A DNA stretch of 64,000 bases from Nocardioides rubriscoriae (GCF_008087085.1 NZ_VIYJ01000001.1:186001-250000); one strand, 5' to 3'. Positions 34,780 to 44,264 are shown, counted from the first letter of the stretch. Numbers and translations are program-made. The notes: generated by a model from the letters alone, not told the origin.

Positions 34780-35469
34780 ATGCTGATGCGGCCGCTCCGG
34801 TCCCGCCGACTGACCCTCCTCGCCGCGGGGGCGCTGCTCGCCTCACCGCTGCTGGGCGGCTGCGGCTTCAACTACCAGACCAACCGGGTCAACACGATCA
34901 GCGCGGGCATCAACGACCGCGACGGCTCGGTCGACGTCCTCGGCGCGGTCGTCATCGCCGGCCAGGACGACCTGGGCCTGTTCGTGGCCACCTTGAGCAA
35001 CGACGACCTCGACAACCCCGTCACCCTCGACTCGCTCGTGCCGACGTCCGACACGCAGCCGATCGACGCCACGGCCGACGTCGAGGTCCCTGCGGGCGGC
35101 GCCGTCAGCCTGTTCCAGACCGGCGGCATCGGCATCAGCGGCACCTTCGGGGCCGGTGACTTCGTCGACGTCTCCCTGAAGTTCTCCAACGGGCAGGTCT
35201 CGACGCTCACCGTCAACGTGGTCCCGCCGTGCCGGGCCTACTCCCTCGACAAGCTCACCGAGCTGACCCTGCCGACCTCGGCGACGCCGAGCGGCACCAC
35301 CGCCACCGAGTCGCCGTCCGCGTCCGAGGCGGCCGGCGACACGACGGGTGCGTCCGAGGAGGCCGCGTCGGCCGCCGACGGCGAGCCCGGCCCCTACTCC
35401 TGCGACTACGCCACGGCCGAGCCCCACGGCGAGGAGCCGGCCAGCGAGGCCCCGGCGGCCGGCGAGTGA
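34780..35469 (+). CDS. LpqE-like lipoprotein
   Basis: The 229-residue lipoprotein has the signal [22 protein letters not shown] with lipobox LLGGC (Cys28). A beta-rich domain (residues about 35-155) shows [24 protein letters not shown] and [10 protein letters not shown]. The C-terminus is a Ser/Ala/Glu-rich low-complexity tail with one more Cys. Position next to carD and before gpmA matches LpqE of mycobacteria, and the domain looks alike. It lies on the outer membrane surface. The molecular function is unknown. The gpmA start overlaps its stop (GTGA). Confidence 0.72.
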   Translation: MLMRPLRSRRLTLLAAGALLASPLLGGCGFNYQTNRVNTISAGINDRDGSVDVLGAVVIAGQDDLGLFVATLSNDDLDNPVTLDSLVPTSDTQPIDATADVEVPAGGAVSLFQTGGIGISGTFGAGDFVDVSLKFSNGQVSTLTVNVVPPCRAYSLDKLTELTLPTSATPSGTTATESPSASEAAGDTTGASEEAASAADGEPGPYSCDYATAEPHGEEPASEAPAAGE

Positions 35470-36209
35470 CCGCCACCCTGGTCCTCCTCCGCCACGGCGA
35501 GAGCGAGTGGAACGCCAAGAACCTCTTCACCGGCTGGGTCGACGTCGACCTCACCGACAAGGGCCGCGCCGAGGCCGTCGCCGGCGGCCGGATGCTGGCC
35601 GAGGCCGGGCTGCTGCCCGACGTCGTCCACACCTCGCTGCAGCGCCGCGCGATCACCACCGCCCACCTGTCGCTCGACGCGTGCGACCGCCACTGGATCC
35701 CCGTACGCCGCTCCTGGCGCCTCAACGAGCGCCACTACGGCGCCCTGCAGGGCAAGGACAAGAAGCAGACCCTGGCCGAGTTCGGCGAGGAGCAGTTCAT
35801 GCTCTGGCGCCGCTCGTTCGACGTCCCGCCGCCGCCGTTGGCCGACGACGACGAGTTCAGCCAGGTCGGTCTCCCGCAGTACGCCGACCTCGGTGACGAC
35901 ATGCCGCGCAGCGAGTGCCTCAAGGACGTCATCGACCGACTGCTGCCCTACTGGGAGTCCGACGTCGTCCCCGACCTGCGCGCGGGCCACACCGTCCTCG
36001 TCGCCGCCCACGGCAACAGCCTGCGCGCGATCGTCAAGCACCTCGACGGCATCAGCGACGACGACATCGCCGGCCTCAACATCCCGACCGCCATGCCGCT
36101 GCTCTACGAGCTCGACGACGACCTCGCCCCGACGACCCCGGGCGGGCGCTACCTCGACCCCGAGGCGGCAGCCGCGGCGGCCGCCGCCGTGGCCAACCAG
36201 GGTCGCTGA
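35466..36209 (+). CDS. gpmA: 2,3-bisphosphoglycerate-dependent phosphoglycerate mutase
   Basis: The 247-residue glycolytic enzyme has the histidine phosphatase motif [20 protein letters not shown] with the phospho-accepting His in RHG. It also has [15 protein letters not shown] and the second catalytic His in [12 protein letters not shown] near 180. It interconverts 3- and 2-phosphoglycerate. The GTG start overlaps the lipoprotein stop. In mycobacteria gpm1 is also followed by senX3-regX3; here phoU lies between them on the other strand. Confidence 0.96.
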   Translation: MTATLVLLRHGESEWNAKNLFTGWVDVDLTDKGRAEAVAGGRMLAEAGLLPDVVHTSLQRRAITTAHLSLDACDRHWIPVRRSWRLNERHYGALQGKDKKQTLAEFGEEQFMLWRRSFDVPPPPLADDDEFSQVGLPQYADLGDDMPRSECLKDVIDRLLPYWESDVVPDLRAGHTVLVAAHGNSLRAIVKHLDGISDDDIAGLNIPTAMPLLYELDDDLAPTTPGGRYLDPEAAAAAAAAVANQGR

Positions 36210-36249
36210 CCTCCGAGCCCGGTCGACCCGGGCCCGACTCAGGTCGGCC

Positions 36250-36909
36250 TCAGCCGCCGGAGACGGCGTGCGGGCTCTCGCCGGTGACGACGAAGACGAC
36301 CCGGTTGGCGACCGAGACGGCGTGGTCGGCGATCCGCTCGTAGTAGCGGCCGAGCAGCGCGATGTCGACCGCGGCCTCGACGCCGTGGGCCCAGTCGTCG
36401 GAGAGCAGCTCGGCGAAGCTGGTGCGGCGTAGCTGGTCCATCTCCTCGTCGTCGCGCGCCAGCGCGATCGCGGCCTCGACGTCGCGGCTGGTGATGATCT
36501 CGGCGGCGCGGCGCACCATGTCCTCGGCGACGGCGGCCATCCGCTCGACGGTGGGCCGGGCGTCCTCGGGCACGGCGATCTCGGGCACCCGCAGGCGCGC
36601 GATCTTGGCGACGTGGACCGACAGGTCACCCATCCGCTCGAGCTCGCTGACCATCCGCAGGGCCGCGACGACGGTGCGGAGGTCGCCGGCGACGGGCTGC
36701 TGCAGGGACAGCAGGTCGAAGGCGGCGTCCTCGACGCGCTCGCGGGCCCGGTCGATGTCGATGTCGGCGCTGATCACGCGCTCGGCCGTGGCGACGTCGC
36801 CGGTCATCAGGGCCAGGGTGGCCTGGGCGACGGCAGCCTCGACCTGGCGGCAGATGGTGGCCAGGTCGTCGAACACGGCCTGGAGCTGGTCGTGGAACTG
36901 TTCGCGCAT
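36250..36909 (-). CDS. phoU: phosphate signalling protein PhoU
   Basis: The 219-residue all-helical protein has two PhoU repeats, each with the E/DxxxD metal-binding type: REQFHDQLQAVFDDLATICRQVEAAV, then VVAALRMVSELERMGDLSVHVAKIA, and near the end GRYYERIADHAVSVANRV. It links the Pst transporter to the SenX3-type kinase and dampens the phosphate-starvation response. It is divergent from senX3; the shared intergenic region has a PHO-box-like direct repeat. No pst genes are in the window. Confidence 0.95.
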   Translation of the reverse strand: MREQFHDQLQAVFDDLATICRQVEAAVAQATLALMTGDVATAERVISADIDIDRARERVEDAAFDLLSLQQPVAGDLRTVVAALRMVSELERMGDLSVHVAKIARLRVPEIAVPEDARPTVERMAAVAEDMVRRAAEIITSRDVEAAIALARDDEEMDQLRRTSFAELLSDDWAHGVEAAVDIALLGRYYERIADHAVSVANRVVFVVTGESPHAVSGG

Positions 36910-36948
36910 GACCCGAGCCTAAGCGCCCCCACCGGTCCACCCCGCCGG

Positions 36949-36970
36949 TTCGGGTGAACGGCGGATGAAC
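36949..36970 (-). promoter_or_regulatory. PHO-box-like direct repeat between phoU and senX3
   Basis: On the minus strand two adjacent 11-base units read GTTCATCCGCC and GTTCACCCGAA. They match the GTTCACC-type 11-base direct repeats bound by PhoP in streptomycetes and related to RegX3 sites. The box lies 40-61 bases from the phoU start and 60-81 from the senX3 start. Confidence 0.6.
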
Positions 36971-37029
36971 AGAGGGAAGTCACACGCTCGCCGGCGGGTC
37001 CGGGGAGCCGCCCGCCGTACGATCAGCGT

Positions 37030-38214
37030 GTGGATCCGACGACGCAGGCGTTCCTCGCCGCGGTGATCGGCGCGGTCGTGGCCGGGGGCGCGGTGCTGGC
37101 CTGGCACATCAGCGACCGCCAGCAGCACCAGCCGCAGGTGGTCGACGAGCCGGCCGTGCCGGCCGCGGTCGCCGCCGTGCTGTCGGTCCTGCGCAGCAGC
37201 GCGGTGATCGTCGACGACTCCGACGTGGTCCTCAAGGCCTCGGCCCCGGCCTACGCGATGGGACTGGTGCGCGGCACGTCGCTGGTGACGCCCGAGCTCG
37301 CCTCGCTGGTGTGCGAGGTACGCCGCGACGGCCAGATCCGCGAGACCGAGCTGGTGATGCCGCGCGAGCAGGCACCCGCCCGGCACGTCACCGTCCGGGT
37401 CGCTCCCCTGGGCTCGCGGCTGGTGCTCGCCCTGGTCGAGGACCGCACCCGCGAGCGTCGTGTCGAGTCCGTGCGCCGCGACTTCGTCGCCAACGTCAGC
37501 CACGAGCTCAAGACCCCCGTGGGCGCGATCCGGCTGCTCGCCGAGGCCGTGCACGAGGCGGCCGACGACCCCGAGGCGGTGCGTCGCTTCTCCGACCGGA
37601 TGCTCCTCGAGAGCGACCGCCTCACGGTGCTGGTGCAGCAGGTCATCGAGCTGTCGCGGCTCCAGGGCGACGAGCCGCTCGACTCGCCGCTGCCGATGTC
37701 GCTCGACGAGGTCATCGGCCTCGCGGTCGACACCAGCGCGATCGACGCGGCCGCCAAGGGCATCTCGGTCGTCACCGGCGGCGAGCGGGGCCTGAAGGTC
37801 CTCGGCAACGAGGAGCAGGTGACCACCGCGGTGGCCAACCTGGTCGCCAACGCCGTGCACTACTCCGACCCCGACTCCACCGTGCTGGTGACCAGCCGGG
37901 TCGAGGACGACTTCGTGGCGATCAGCGTCGTCGACCAGGGCATCGGCATCCCCCAGCTCGAGGTCGACCGGATCTTCGAGCGGTTCTACCGCGTCGACCC
38001 CGCCCGGCACCGCTCGACCGGCGGCACCGGCCTGGGCCTGTCGATCGTCAAGCACGTCGCGGCCACCCACGGCGGCGAGGTCACCGTCTGGTCCGTCGAG
38101 GGCCAGGGCTCGACGTTCACGCTCACCCTCCCGCGTGCCGAGACGCACGCCCCTCCAGCTGACTCAGGCGGGTCGCACTCGGCGCCCGCCCACGACCCGA
38201 AGGACACACCATGA
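37030..38214 (+). CDS. senX3: sensor histidine kinase SenX3
   Basis: The 394-residue kinase has a membrane segment at about residues 9-27 and a PAS-like sensor part at 45-140. The dimerisation/H-box is RRDFVANVSHELKTP, with phospho-acceptor His158. The ATPase N box (NLVANAVHYS), G1 (DQGIGIP) and G2 (GGTGLGLSIVKHV) follow. It autophosphorylates on low phosphate and transfers to RegX3. GTG 37030 is the start. The stop overlaps the regX3 ATG (ATGA). Placement opposite phoU supports phosphate sensing. Confidence 0.94.
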   Translation: MDPTTQAFLAAVIGAVVAGGAVLAWHISDRQQHQPQVVDEPAVPAAVAAVLSVLRSSAVIVDDSDVVLKASAPAYAMGLVRGTSLVTPELASLVCEVRRDGQIRETELVMPREQAPARHVTVRVAPLGSRLVLALVEDRTRERRVESVRRDFVANVSHELKTPVGAIRLLAEAVHEAADDPEAVRRFSDRMLLESDRLTVLVQQVIELSRLQGDEPLDSPLPMSLDEVIGLAVDTSAIDAAAKGISVVTGGERGLKVLGNEEQVTTAVANLVANAVHYSDPDSTVLVTSRVEDDFVAISVVDQGIGIPQLEVDRIFERFYRVDPARHRSTGGTGLGLSIVKHVAATHGGEVTVWSVEGQGSTFTLTLPRAETHAPPADSGGSHSAPAHDPKDTP

Positions 38215-38888
38215 CCCGCGTACTCGTCGTCGAGGACGAAGAGAGCTACAGCGAGGCCCTCGCCTACATGCTGCGCAAGGAGGGCTTCGAGGTGGCGATC
38301 GCCGCCGACGGCAACGCCGCTCTCACCGAGTTCGACCGCAACGGTGCCGACATCGTGCTGCTCGACCTGATGCTGCCCGGCCTGCCCGGCACCGAGGTCT
38401 GCCGCCAGATCCGCACCACCTCCAACGTGCCGGTGATCATGGTCAGCGCCAAGGACGACGAGGTCGACAAGGTCGTCGGCCTCGAGCTCGGCGCCGACGA
38501 CTACGTCACCAAGCCCTACTCCCCGCGCGAGCTCGTCGCCCGCATCCGCGCCGTCCTGCGCCGCGGCCAGGACCCCGACCTGCTGCCCGACACCCTCGAG
38601 GCCGGCCCGGTCCGCATGGACGTCGAGCGCCACGTGGTCACCGTCGACGGCCACGAGCAGCGCCTGCCCCTCAAGGAGTTCGAGCTCCTCGAGATGTTCC
38701 TGCGCAACCCCGGCCGGGTGCTCACCCGCGGCCAGCTCATCGACCGGGTCTGGGGCTCCGACTACGTCGGCGACACCAAGACCCTCGACGTCCACGTCAA
38801 GCGTCTGCGCGCCAAGCTCGAGCCCGACCCGGGCGAGCCCAAGTACCTCGTGACCGTCCGCGGGCTGGGTTACAAGCTGGACCTCTGA
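38211..38888 (+). CDS. regX3: two-component response regulator RegX3
   Basis: The 225-residue OmpR/PhoB-type regulator has an N-terminal receiver with acidic pocket EDEE at 8-11, phospho-acceptor Asp52 (VLLDLMLPG) and Lys in VSAKDD and TKPYS. The C-terminal winged helix is at about 130-225 (LTRGQLIDRVWG, TKTLDVHVKRLRAKLEPD). It controls phosphate-starvation genes; the direct repeats at 36949-36970 are probably its own site. It is translationally coupled to senX3. Confidence 0.95.
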   Translation: MTRVLVVEDEESYSEALAYMLRKEGFEVAIAADGNAALTEFDRNGADIVLLDLMLPGLPGTEVCRQIRTTSNVPVIMVSAKDDEVDKVVGLELGADDYVTKPYSPRELVARIRAVLRRGQDPDLLPDTLEAGPVRMDVERHVVTVDGHEQRLPLKEFELLEMFLRNPGRVLTRGQLIDRVWGSDYVGDTKTLDVHVKRLRAKLEPDPGEPKYLVTVRGLGYKLDL

Positions 38889-38986
38889 CGTCCCGCACCC
38901 CTCCCCGGCGGCGCTCTGGCAGCAAACCACGCATCCACGTCCGTTATCCGCTGGGCGCCGGTCATCGGCGTCCGTAGTGTTGGGTC

Positions 38987-39910
38987 GTGACACAGACGCG
39001 CGACACCCCGACCCCCACCGCCGCTCCCCCGAGCTGGCTCCCGCTGGCGGCCGTCGGGGTGACGTTGGTGCTGTGGGCCTCGGCGTTCGTCGCGATCCGC
39101 CACCTCGGCGGAGACTTCTCCGCCGGCCCGCTCTCGCTTGGCCGGCTCGTCGTCGGGTCGCTGGCACTGGCCGGCTTCGCGCTGAGCCGCGGCGTACCCC
39201 GCCCGACCGGGCGCCAGTGGGTCTCGCTCGTGGCGATCGGCGTGCTGTGGTTCGGCGTCTACAACGTGGCGCTCAACGAGGGCGAGCAGCGCATCGACGC
39301 CGGCACCGCCGCGATGCTGATCCAGGTCTCGCCGGTGCTGATCGCGGTGCTCGCGGCGATCTTCCTCTCCGAGCGCTTCACCCCCCAGCTCGTCGCCGGA
39401 CTCACCCTGGCGTTCTGCGGCGTCGCGGTGATCGGACTGTCCGGGTCGCCCGACGGCGACCGCGACCTCGTCGGGGTCGCCCTCGTGCTGCTCGCCGCGG
39501 TCGTCTACTCCGTCAGCCTGGTGCTGCAGAAGCCGCTGGTCGCGCAGCTCCCCGCCGTCCACGTCACCTGGCTGGCCTGCACCGTCGGCGCCGTCGCCTG
39601 CCTGCCGTACGCCGGCGGGCTGGTCTCCGAGGTCGCCGACGCCCCGGCGTCGTCGGTCTGGTGGTTGGTCTACCTCGGGGTCTTCCCGACCGCGATCGCC
39701 TTCACGACCTACGCGTTCGCCCTGCAGCACATGACAGCGTCGAGCCTGGGGGTGACGACCTACATCGTGCCGGTGCTCGCGATCGTGATGAGCCTGGTCT
39801 TCCTCGACGAGGTGCCGCCGGCGCTGGCCTACGTCGGCGGGGCCCTCGCCCTGGTCGGCGTCGCGGTCGCCCGCCGTACGGCGAGGACGCGGCCCACTCC
39901 GCCGACCTGA
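38987..39910 (+). CDS. EamA/DMT family transporter
   Basis: The 307-residue protein has about ten hydrophobic segments arranged as two EamA halves, for example VTLVLWASAFVAIRHLG and LLAAVVYSVSLVLQKPL. The second half ends in TTYIVPVLAIVMSLVFLDEVPPALAYVGGALALVGVAV. DMT proteins export amino acids, metabolites or drugs across the membrane; the substrate is not predictable. It starts with GTG at 38987 and is monocistronic. A basic C-terminal tail follows the last helix, as usual. Confidence 0.88.
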   Translation: MTQTRDTPTPTAAPPSWLPLAAVGVTLVLWASAFVAIRHLGGDFSAGPLSLGRLVVGSLALAGFALSRGVPRPTGRQWVSLVAIGVLWFGVYNVALNEGEQRIDAGTAAMLIQVSPVLIAVLAAIFLSERFTPQLVAGLTLAFCGVAVIGLSGSPDGDRDLVGVALVLLAAVVYSVSLVLQKPLVAQLPAVHVTWLACTVGAVACLPYAGGLVSEVADAPASSVWWLVYLGVFPTAIAFTTYAFALQHMTASSLGVTTYIVPVLAIVMSLVFLDEVPPALAYVGGALALVGVAVARRTARTRPTPPT

Positions 39911-40018
39911 GGGACTCCCGGGCGACTCCGTGCGCGAGATTGCTCAGGATCACTGGCCACCGAGCCGATACCCAGGGGAAGCAGGCACTCCCGCCCCCCC
40001 ACCGGAAAGCCCTCACCC

Positions 40019-40597
40019 ATGTCGTCTCTCATGGTCCTGGCCTCGATCAGTCTCGGGCTCGTGGCAGTCCTCGTCCTCCTCATCCACCGTCGGCACGAGG
40101 AGGAGTCAGCGTCACCGGAGTCGCGAGGTGGCGCCGCACCGGGCGACCTCGTCAGCGCCCTGGTCGTCGAGCTCGCCGTGACCCCCGAGGCGGTCAAGCA
40201 CCGGCGGCGGGAGGTGTCGCCGGGGACCCCGCCGGAGCCGACCCGGGTGAGCCCTGCCCAGACGGCCGCCACCCCGACAGCCCCCGCCCCGACGAGGCCC
40301 GCCCCCGGCGCCCAGGCCGCCCCGGCCGCCGAGCCCGCCGCCGCGCGGGCGCCCGAGGTCTGGGCCGAGCGCCGCAGCCCCTACGCGTCCGGGACCGGCG
40401 GCGCCCACCGGATCGTCCTGCCCGACGACGACGCCGACTTCGACATCCACTGGCGCCCCCAGGAGCGCTCGCTCGGCACCGCGCACGGGGCCCCCTCACC
40501 CCTGGCCCGGACCACCCAGGTGGGGGTCACGGGTCGCATCGAGGTCGGCGACGGCGACGAGGTCGTGTCGTGGCGGCCCCAGGACGAGCGCGGCTAG
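40019..40597 (+). CDS. membrane-anchored hypothetical protein with Pro/Ala-rich linker
   Basis: The 192-residue protein has one N-terminal membrane segment (MVLASISLGLVAVLVLLIH, about residues 5-23). A hydrophilic helix and a Pro/Ala-rich linker follow (about 65-115). The C-terminal segment has acidic and tryptophan motifs (VLPDDDADFDIHWRPQER, EVVSWRPQDERG). I do not recognise the family. It lies upstream of the pilus region, but no direct link is shown. A small hairpin terminator follows. Confidence 0.55.
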   Translation: MSSLMVLASISLGLVAVLVLLIHRRHEEESASPESRGGAAPGDLVSALVVELAVTPEAVKHRRREVSPGTPPEPTRVSPAQTAATPTAPAPTRPAPGAQAAPAAEPAAARAPEVWAERRSPYASGTGGAHRIVLPDDDADFDIHWRPQERSLGTAHGAPSPLARTTQVGVTGRIEVGDGDEVVSWRPQDERG

Positions 40598-40616
40598 GGG
40601 CGACGGCCCGTCGCCC
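40598..40616 (+). terminator. short hairpin after the 40019 gene
   Basis: GGGCGAC-GGCCC-GTCGCCC starts one base past the stop codon. No U-tract follows. Confidence 0.4.
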
Positions 40617-40712
40617 TCCAGTCGGGCCACCGGGCTGCCGATCATCACCCACGACAGCGACTGCTCGCCCCCGGCGTGCGGCGACCGGACGACGAGAGAC
40701 GGAACCGACCTC

Positions 40713-41258
40713 GTGACCCACCACCTCCCGACCTCCACCACCGACCGCGCCGCGACGACCGGTGGCACCACACGGTCCGTGCGGTCCGCGGCGGAGCCCG
40801 TCGTGGTGACCAGCGCGTGGCCTTGGCGCGGGAGCGAGAAGCGCACCATCGCGCTGACCCCCGTGGTCGGGCTCGCCGTCGCCGTCCTGGGCCAGGGGTG
40901 GTGGTGGGCCGCGGTCCCCGTCGCCCTCGGCGTCTCGTTCTGGCTCTACCGCATCGGGCGCTACCGCAAGCAGCGCTCGTCGGTCACCGCCACGATCACC
41001 CACGACCGGATCGCGCTGCGCGCCCTCAACACCATGGGCGACTCCGCCGTCGACCTCGGTGCCGTGGACCAGATCGCCTACCGCGACTTCCAGTCCGACC
41101 GGGTGCTGCTGCTCGTCGGCAACGGCACCGCCGCACGCGTCCCCGCGCGGCTCCTCGACGAGGAGCCGGTCCGCGAGGTGCTGACCCGGGTGCTCGCCCG
41201 AGGCCCGAAGGTCAGCGCGGAGGCCCGGGACCTGCTCGTCGAGCTCGGTCTCGCCTGA
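40713..41258 (+). CDS. small membrane protein, function unknown
   Basis: The 181-residue protein has a Thr-rich N-terminus and two close membrane segments at about residues 47-80 (TPVVGLAVAVLGQGWWWAAVPVALGVSFWLYRIG). A cytosolic C-terminal domain with beta-strand pattern follows (ITHDRIALRALNTMGDSAVDLGAVDQIAYRD). The layout resembles PH-like membrane proteins, but the similarity is only topological. It starts with GTG at 40713. It precedes the minor-pilin operon by 120 bases; co-transcription is unproven. Confidence 0.55.
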   Translation: MTHHLPTSTTDRAATTGGTTRSVRSAAEPVVVTSAWPWRGSEKRTIALTPVVGLAVAVLGQGWWWAAVPVALGVSFWLYRIGRYRKQRSSVTATITHDRIALRALNTMGDSAVDLGAVDQIAYRDFQSDRVLLLVGNGTAARVPARLLDEEPVREVLTRVLARGPKVSAEARDLLVELGLA

Positions 41259-41378
41259 CCCCGCCAGTGGTCGACGATCGCTCCCCGTCCTCTCAATCGG
41301 GTCGACCCGGATGCCGACCACCTAGGTGACCCACGCACCACCCGACCCCGACCCCGATCTCGAGAAAGCGGTTCCGTC

Positions 41379-41894
41379 ATGCGTCACAGCGCCTTCGCCG
41401 CCTGGCGTCAGCCGCGCGTCACGGCGGCCCGCGACGCGGGGTTCACGCTGGTCGAGCTGATGGTCGCGATGGCGCTGTTCGGCGTCTTGTCGGCCATGGC
41501 GGTCTCCGGGACGCGGAGCCTGGTCGCGGCCGAGGGCCAGCGGGGCACCGCGGACGCGGTCGCCTCGACGATCCGCAACGCGCAGGTCCGGGCCGTGACC
41601 GAGGGGGTGTCGATGTGTCTGTCGTTCGACACCGCCGCCGACACCTACACCCTGTCGCGCTTCGCGTGCGGCACCACCACCCAGAAGATCAACGGCCCGG
41701 TCAAGGTCGAGGACGGACGCGTCGACATCACGTCGGCCGCCTTCACCGCGCCCGACGGGTCGGTGTCCTCCGGCATCACGTTCCGCCCGGCGGGCTCGGC
41801 GTACCCGGGCACGTTGAAGATCGCCCGCAGCGGGTCGACCAAGGTCTACACGCTGACCGTCGAGGGGCTCACCGGCCGTGTATCCATCACCTGA
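41379..41894 (+). CDS. GspH/FimT-like pseudopilin (minor pilin)
   Basis: The 171-residue protein has a class III prepilin signal RDAGFTLVELMVAMALFGVL. Cleavage falls after Gly21, and Glu at mature position 5 is conserved. The hydrophobic N-terminal helix is followed by a small ectodomain with two Cys (CLSF, FACG), perhaps a disulfide. FimT/GspH-type minor pilins prime pilus assembly and, in some bacteria, bind DNA. It is the first gene of a four-gene pilin operon; its end overlaps the next gene by 17 bases. Confidence 0.85.
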   Translation: MRHSAFAAWRQPRVTAARDAGFTLVELMVAMALFGVLSAMAVSGTRSLVAAEGQRGTADAVASTIRNAQVRAVTEGVSMCLSFDTAADTYTLSRFACGTTTQKINGPVKVEDGRVDITSAAFTAPDGSVSSGITFRPAGSAYPGTLKIARSGSTKVYTLTVEGLTGRVSIT

Positions 41895-43596
41895 GGCGCG
41901 TCTGCGCGACGACCGCGGCTTCACCCTGATCGAGGTCATGGTGGCGCTCGGACTCTTCCTCGTGGTGACCGCTGCCGTGCTGCCGCAGGTCATCGCGGGC
42001 CTGAAGGCCGCCGGGACCGCCCGCGACGTCACCCAGGCCAAGGGCGTCGCCCAGGCCCAGATCGAGCGCATGCGCAACATGCCGTTCTACGTCGGCTTCT
42101 CGGCCGGTGACTACCGCGACGTCCTCGACACCTACTACCGCAACACCTCCGCCGCCAGCAGCCCGGTGTGCGGCAGCGGAGCCTCCGCGTTCCCGCAGGC
42201 GTCGTGGACGGGCTACGTCTCCGGGTCCGCGACACGGTGCGCCTACGAGCCCTCCGGCGCCTTCTACCGCAAGGTCGTCAATCCCGTGCAGGCTCCGGGC
42301 CTGGGCGTGTTCTCGATGGTCATCGACACCCAGTTCATGACCTCCGAGGCCACACCGACCGCGGTCACCCCGACCACGACGCCGGCCTCGCGCGCCTACG
42401 ACTCCCGGGCGGCCGTCGTCGACGTACCGCCGGCGATGCAGCTGGCCACGACCGTCACCGTGTTCTACGACCCCAGGCGCGGCGACCGCTACACCAGCGT
42501 CTACTCCCAGATCGACCGGGTCAGCCCGGCGACCCCACTGGTGGTCTCCGAGGCCGAGGTCACGGCGGTCCGCATCTCGTCGGCGACGGACCCGACGACC
42601 ACCCTGTCCATGGACGTGGGCGTGGTGAACCTGTCCGGCGAGCTCTTCTCCGGGTCCCGGGTCTCGGCCTTCGCCAACGCCGGCGTGGCGGCGGACTCGC
42701 TGGGGGCCCAGGCGACGGCCGCCTCGAGCAACGCCGTCGCCCCGCCCGACGTGTCGATCGGGACGACCAACGCCGTGTCGTCCAAGCTCAACGGCAGCTG
42801 CACGTTCGCCTGCTTCGGCAACTCCCAGACGGTCGGGGTGGGTGCGTCCGCGTCCAACGGCCTGCCCTTGGCGGGGACCCCGACCGCGCCGGTCCAGGCC
42901 TCGTTGCCGCAGGGCACCTCCAACGGAGGGTTCTCCTACAGCAACACGCAGAGCCCGCAGTCCAGCCTCCGGCTGGCGGCCGGGCAGCCGATGGTCTCCC
43001 TCGACGGCACGCTCACCGACAAGTCCCGGGTGCAGAACTGCGCGTTCGACGCCAGCAGCGACCCGGCCGTCCTGCGGTCGACGGGGTACCTCAACACCAC
43101 GAAGGGCGCCACGTCGACGGTCGACGCCTGCGTCACCGCCCAGTCCAGCGTGATCCGGCTGTTCCCGACGGACTTCGCTCCGGACGGGGTCGTCAGGATC
43201 ACCCTCAAGCAGGCCCGCACCCGGTGCACGGTGACGACGTCCGGCACCACGAGGACCCCCACGGCCGTCGCCGACTTCACCGCCACGGTGTCCTACAAGA
43301 CCCCCGCCGGCTACAGCACGCCGCTGACCCTCACCGAGACGACCGCGAAGGCGTCCGGCCTGGCCTCGATCCCGCTGACGACCGTGGTGGGCGGTGGGCT
43401 GACGCTGGGCGACTACATCGGGTCGTGGCGCTCGCTGAGCGCCTCCGACGTCGTCAGGACCGCCGCCGGCAAGGACGCCGAGGCCGCGCTGCAGGGCGTC
43501 GTGTCGATCGACACGGTGCCGACCACCGGCGACGAGACCTCCGTCATCTCCCTGCAGGTCGGCGCCCTGTCGTGCAAGGCGGGTGACTACCGGTGA
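41878..43596 (+). CDS. very large PilV-like prepilin
   Basis: The 572-residue protein has a prepilin signal (LRDDRGFTLIEVMVALGLFLVV), with cleavage expected after Gly14 and the conserved Glu. The typical minor pilin is 150-200 residues; here the ectodomain is over 500 residues, Ser/Thr-rich, beta-rich, with about eight Cys. That suggests a tip adhesin or a large cap on the pilus. The GTG at 41878 lies within the previous gene. The next gene overlaps by four bases, so the set is coupled. Confidence 0.8.
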   Translation: MYPSPEARLRDDRGFTLIEVMVALGLFLVVTAAVLPQVIAGLKAAGTARDVTQAKGVAQAQIERMRNMPFYVGFSAGDYRDVLDTYYRNTSAASSPVCGSGASAFPQASWTGYVSGSATRCAYEPSGAFYRKVVNPVQAPGLGVFSMVIDTQFMTSEATPTAVTPTTTPASRAYDSRAAVVDVPPAMQLATTVTVFYDPRRGDRYTSVYSQIDRVSPATPLVVSEAEVTAVRISSATDPTTTLSMDVGVVNLSGELFSGSRVSAFANAGVAADSLGAQATAASSNAVAPPDVSIGTTNAVSSKLNGSCTFACFGNSQTVGVGASASNGLPLAGTPTAPVQASLPQGTSNGGFSYSNTQSPQSSLRLAAGQPMVSLDGTLTDKSRVQNCAFDASSDPAVLRSTGYLNTTKGATSTVDACVTAQSSVIRLFPTDFAPDGVVRITLKQARTRCTVTTSGTTRTPTAVADFTATVSYKTPAGYSTPLTLTETTAKASGLASIPLTTVVGGGLTLGDYIGSWRSLSASDVVRTAAGKDAEAALQGVVSIDTVPTTGDETSVISLQVGALSCKAGDYR

Positions 43597-44264
43597 GCCA
43601 GCGCGAGCGACGCAGCCCGACGCGCGACGACGCGGGCTTCACCCTCGCTGAGATGATGGTCGCGATCTCGATCTTCCTGACGCTGCTCGTGCTCGTCCTG
43701 TCCGGCACCATCACCGTCAGCCGCGCTCTCAAGGACACCCGCCAGTTCACCGCGATCAACGAGCAGGCGCGCGTGGCGACCGAGCGGCTGACCCGCGAGC
43801 TGCGCCAGGCCAGCGAGATCCTCGCGGTGTCGATCCCCAGCACCACCGACGGCCCAGCCATGATGACGTTCGGGGTCGACTTCAACGGCAACCGGCGCCT
43901 GGACGACGTGGCCGCCGACCCCGAGGTGCTGACCTACCGCTACGACCCGACCGACGACCAGCTCACGCTGACGGCCAACGACGCGGCCGGGGACGCGGTG
44001 ACCCAGCCGATCCTGTCCGACGACGTCACAGGCTTCACCCTCGACTACCGGTCGTCGTTGTGGCAGTACGACACCAACGCCGACGGCATCACGTCGTGGA
44101 CCGAGATCGACGCCACGACCGGGGTCGGCAACAAGAACGGCGTCCTCGACGCGCCCGAGCTGGCCAAGATCGACCTGGTCGTCATCAGCCTGACCGTGCT
44201 CAAGGGCACCCACCGCCAGACCTACCAGACCGAGGTCGGCCTGCGTAACCAGGCCCAGAGCTAG
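43593..44264 (+). CDS. PilW-like prepilin
   Basis: The 223-residue protein has prepilin signal RDDAGFTLAEMMVAISIFLTLL, with cleavage after Gly15. The long helix continues with NEQARVATERLTRELRQASEIL, as in PilW/GspJ-type minor pilins. The ectodomain is rich in Asp/Asn (DFNGNRRLDD, TNADGITSW), perhaps binding Ca. It starts with GTG inside the stop of the PilV-like gene. It is expected to join the PilV- and PilX-like proteins in a priming or tip complex. Confidence 0.83.
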   Translation: MSQRERRSPTRDDAGFTLAEMMVAISIFLTLLVLVLSGTITVSRALKDTRQFTAINEQARVATERLTRELRQASEILAVSIPSTTDGPAMMTFGVDFNGNRRLDDVAADPEVLTYRYDPTDDQLTLTANDAAGDAVTQPILSDDVTGFTLDYRSSLWQYDTNADGITSWTEIDATTGVGNKNGVLDAPELAKIDLVVISLTVLKGTHRQTYQTEVGLRNQAQS

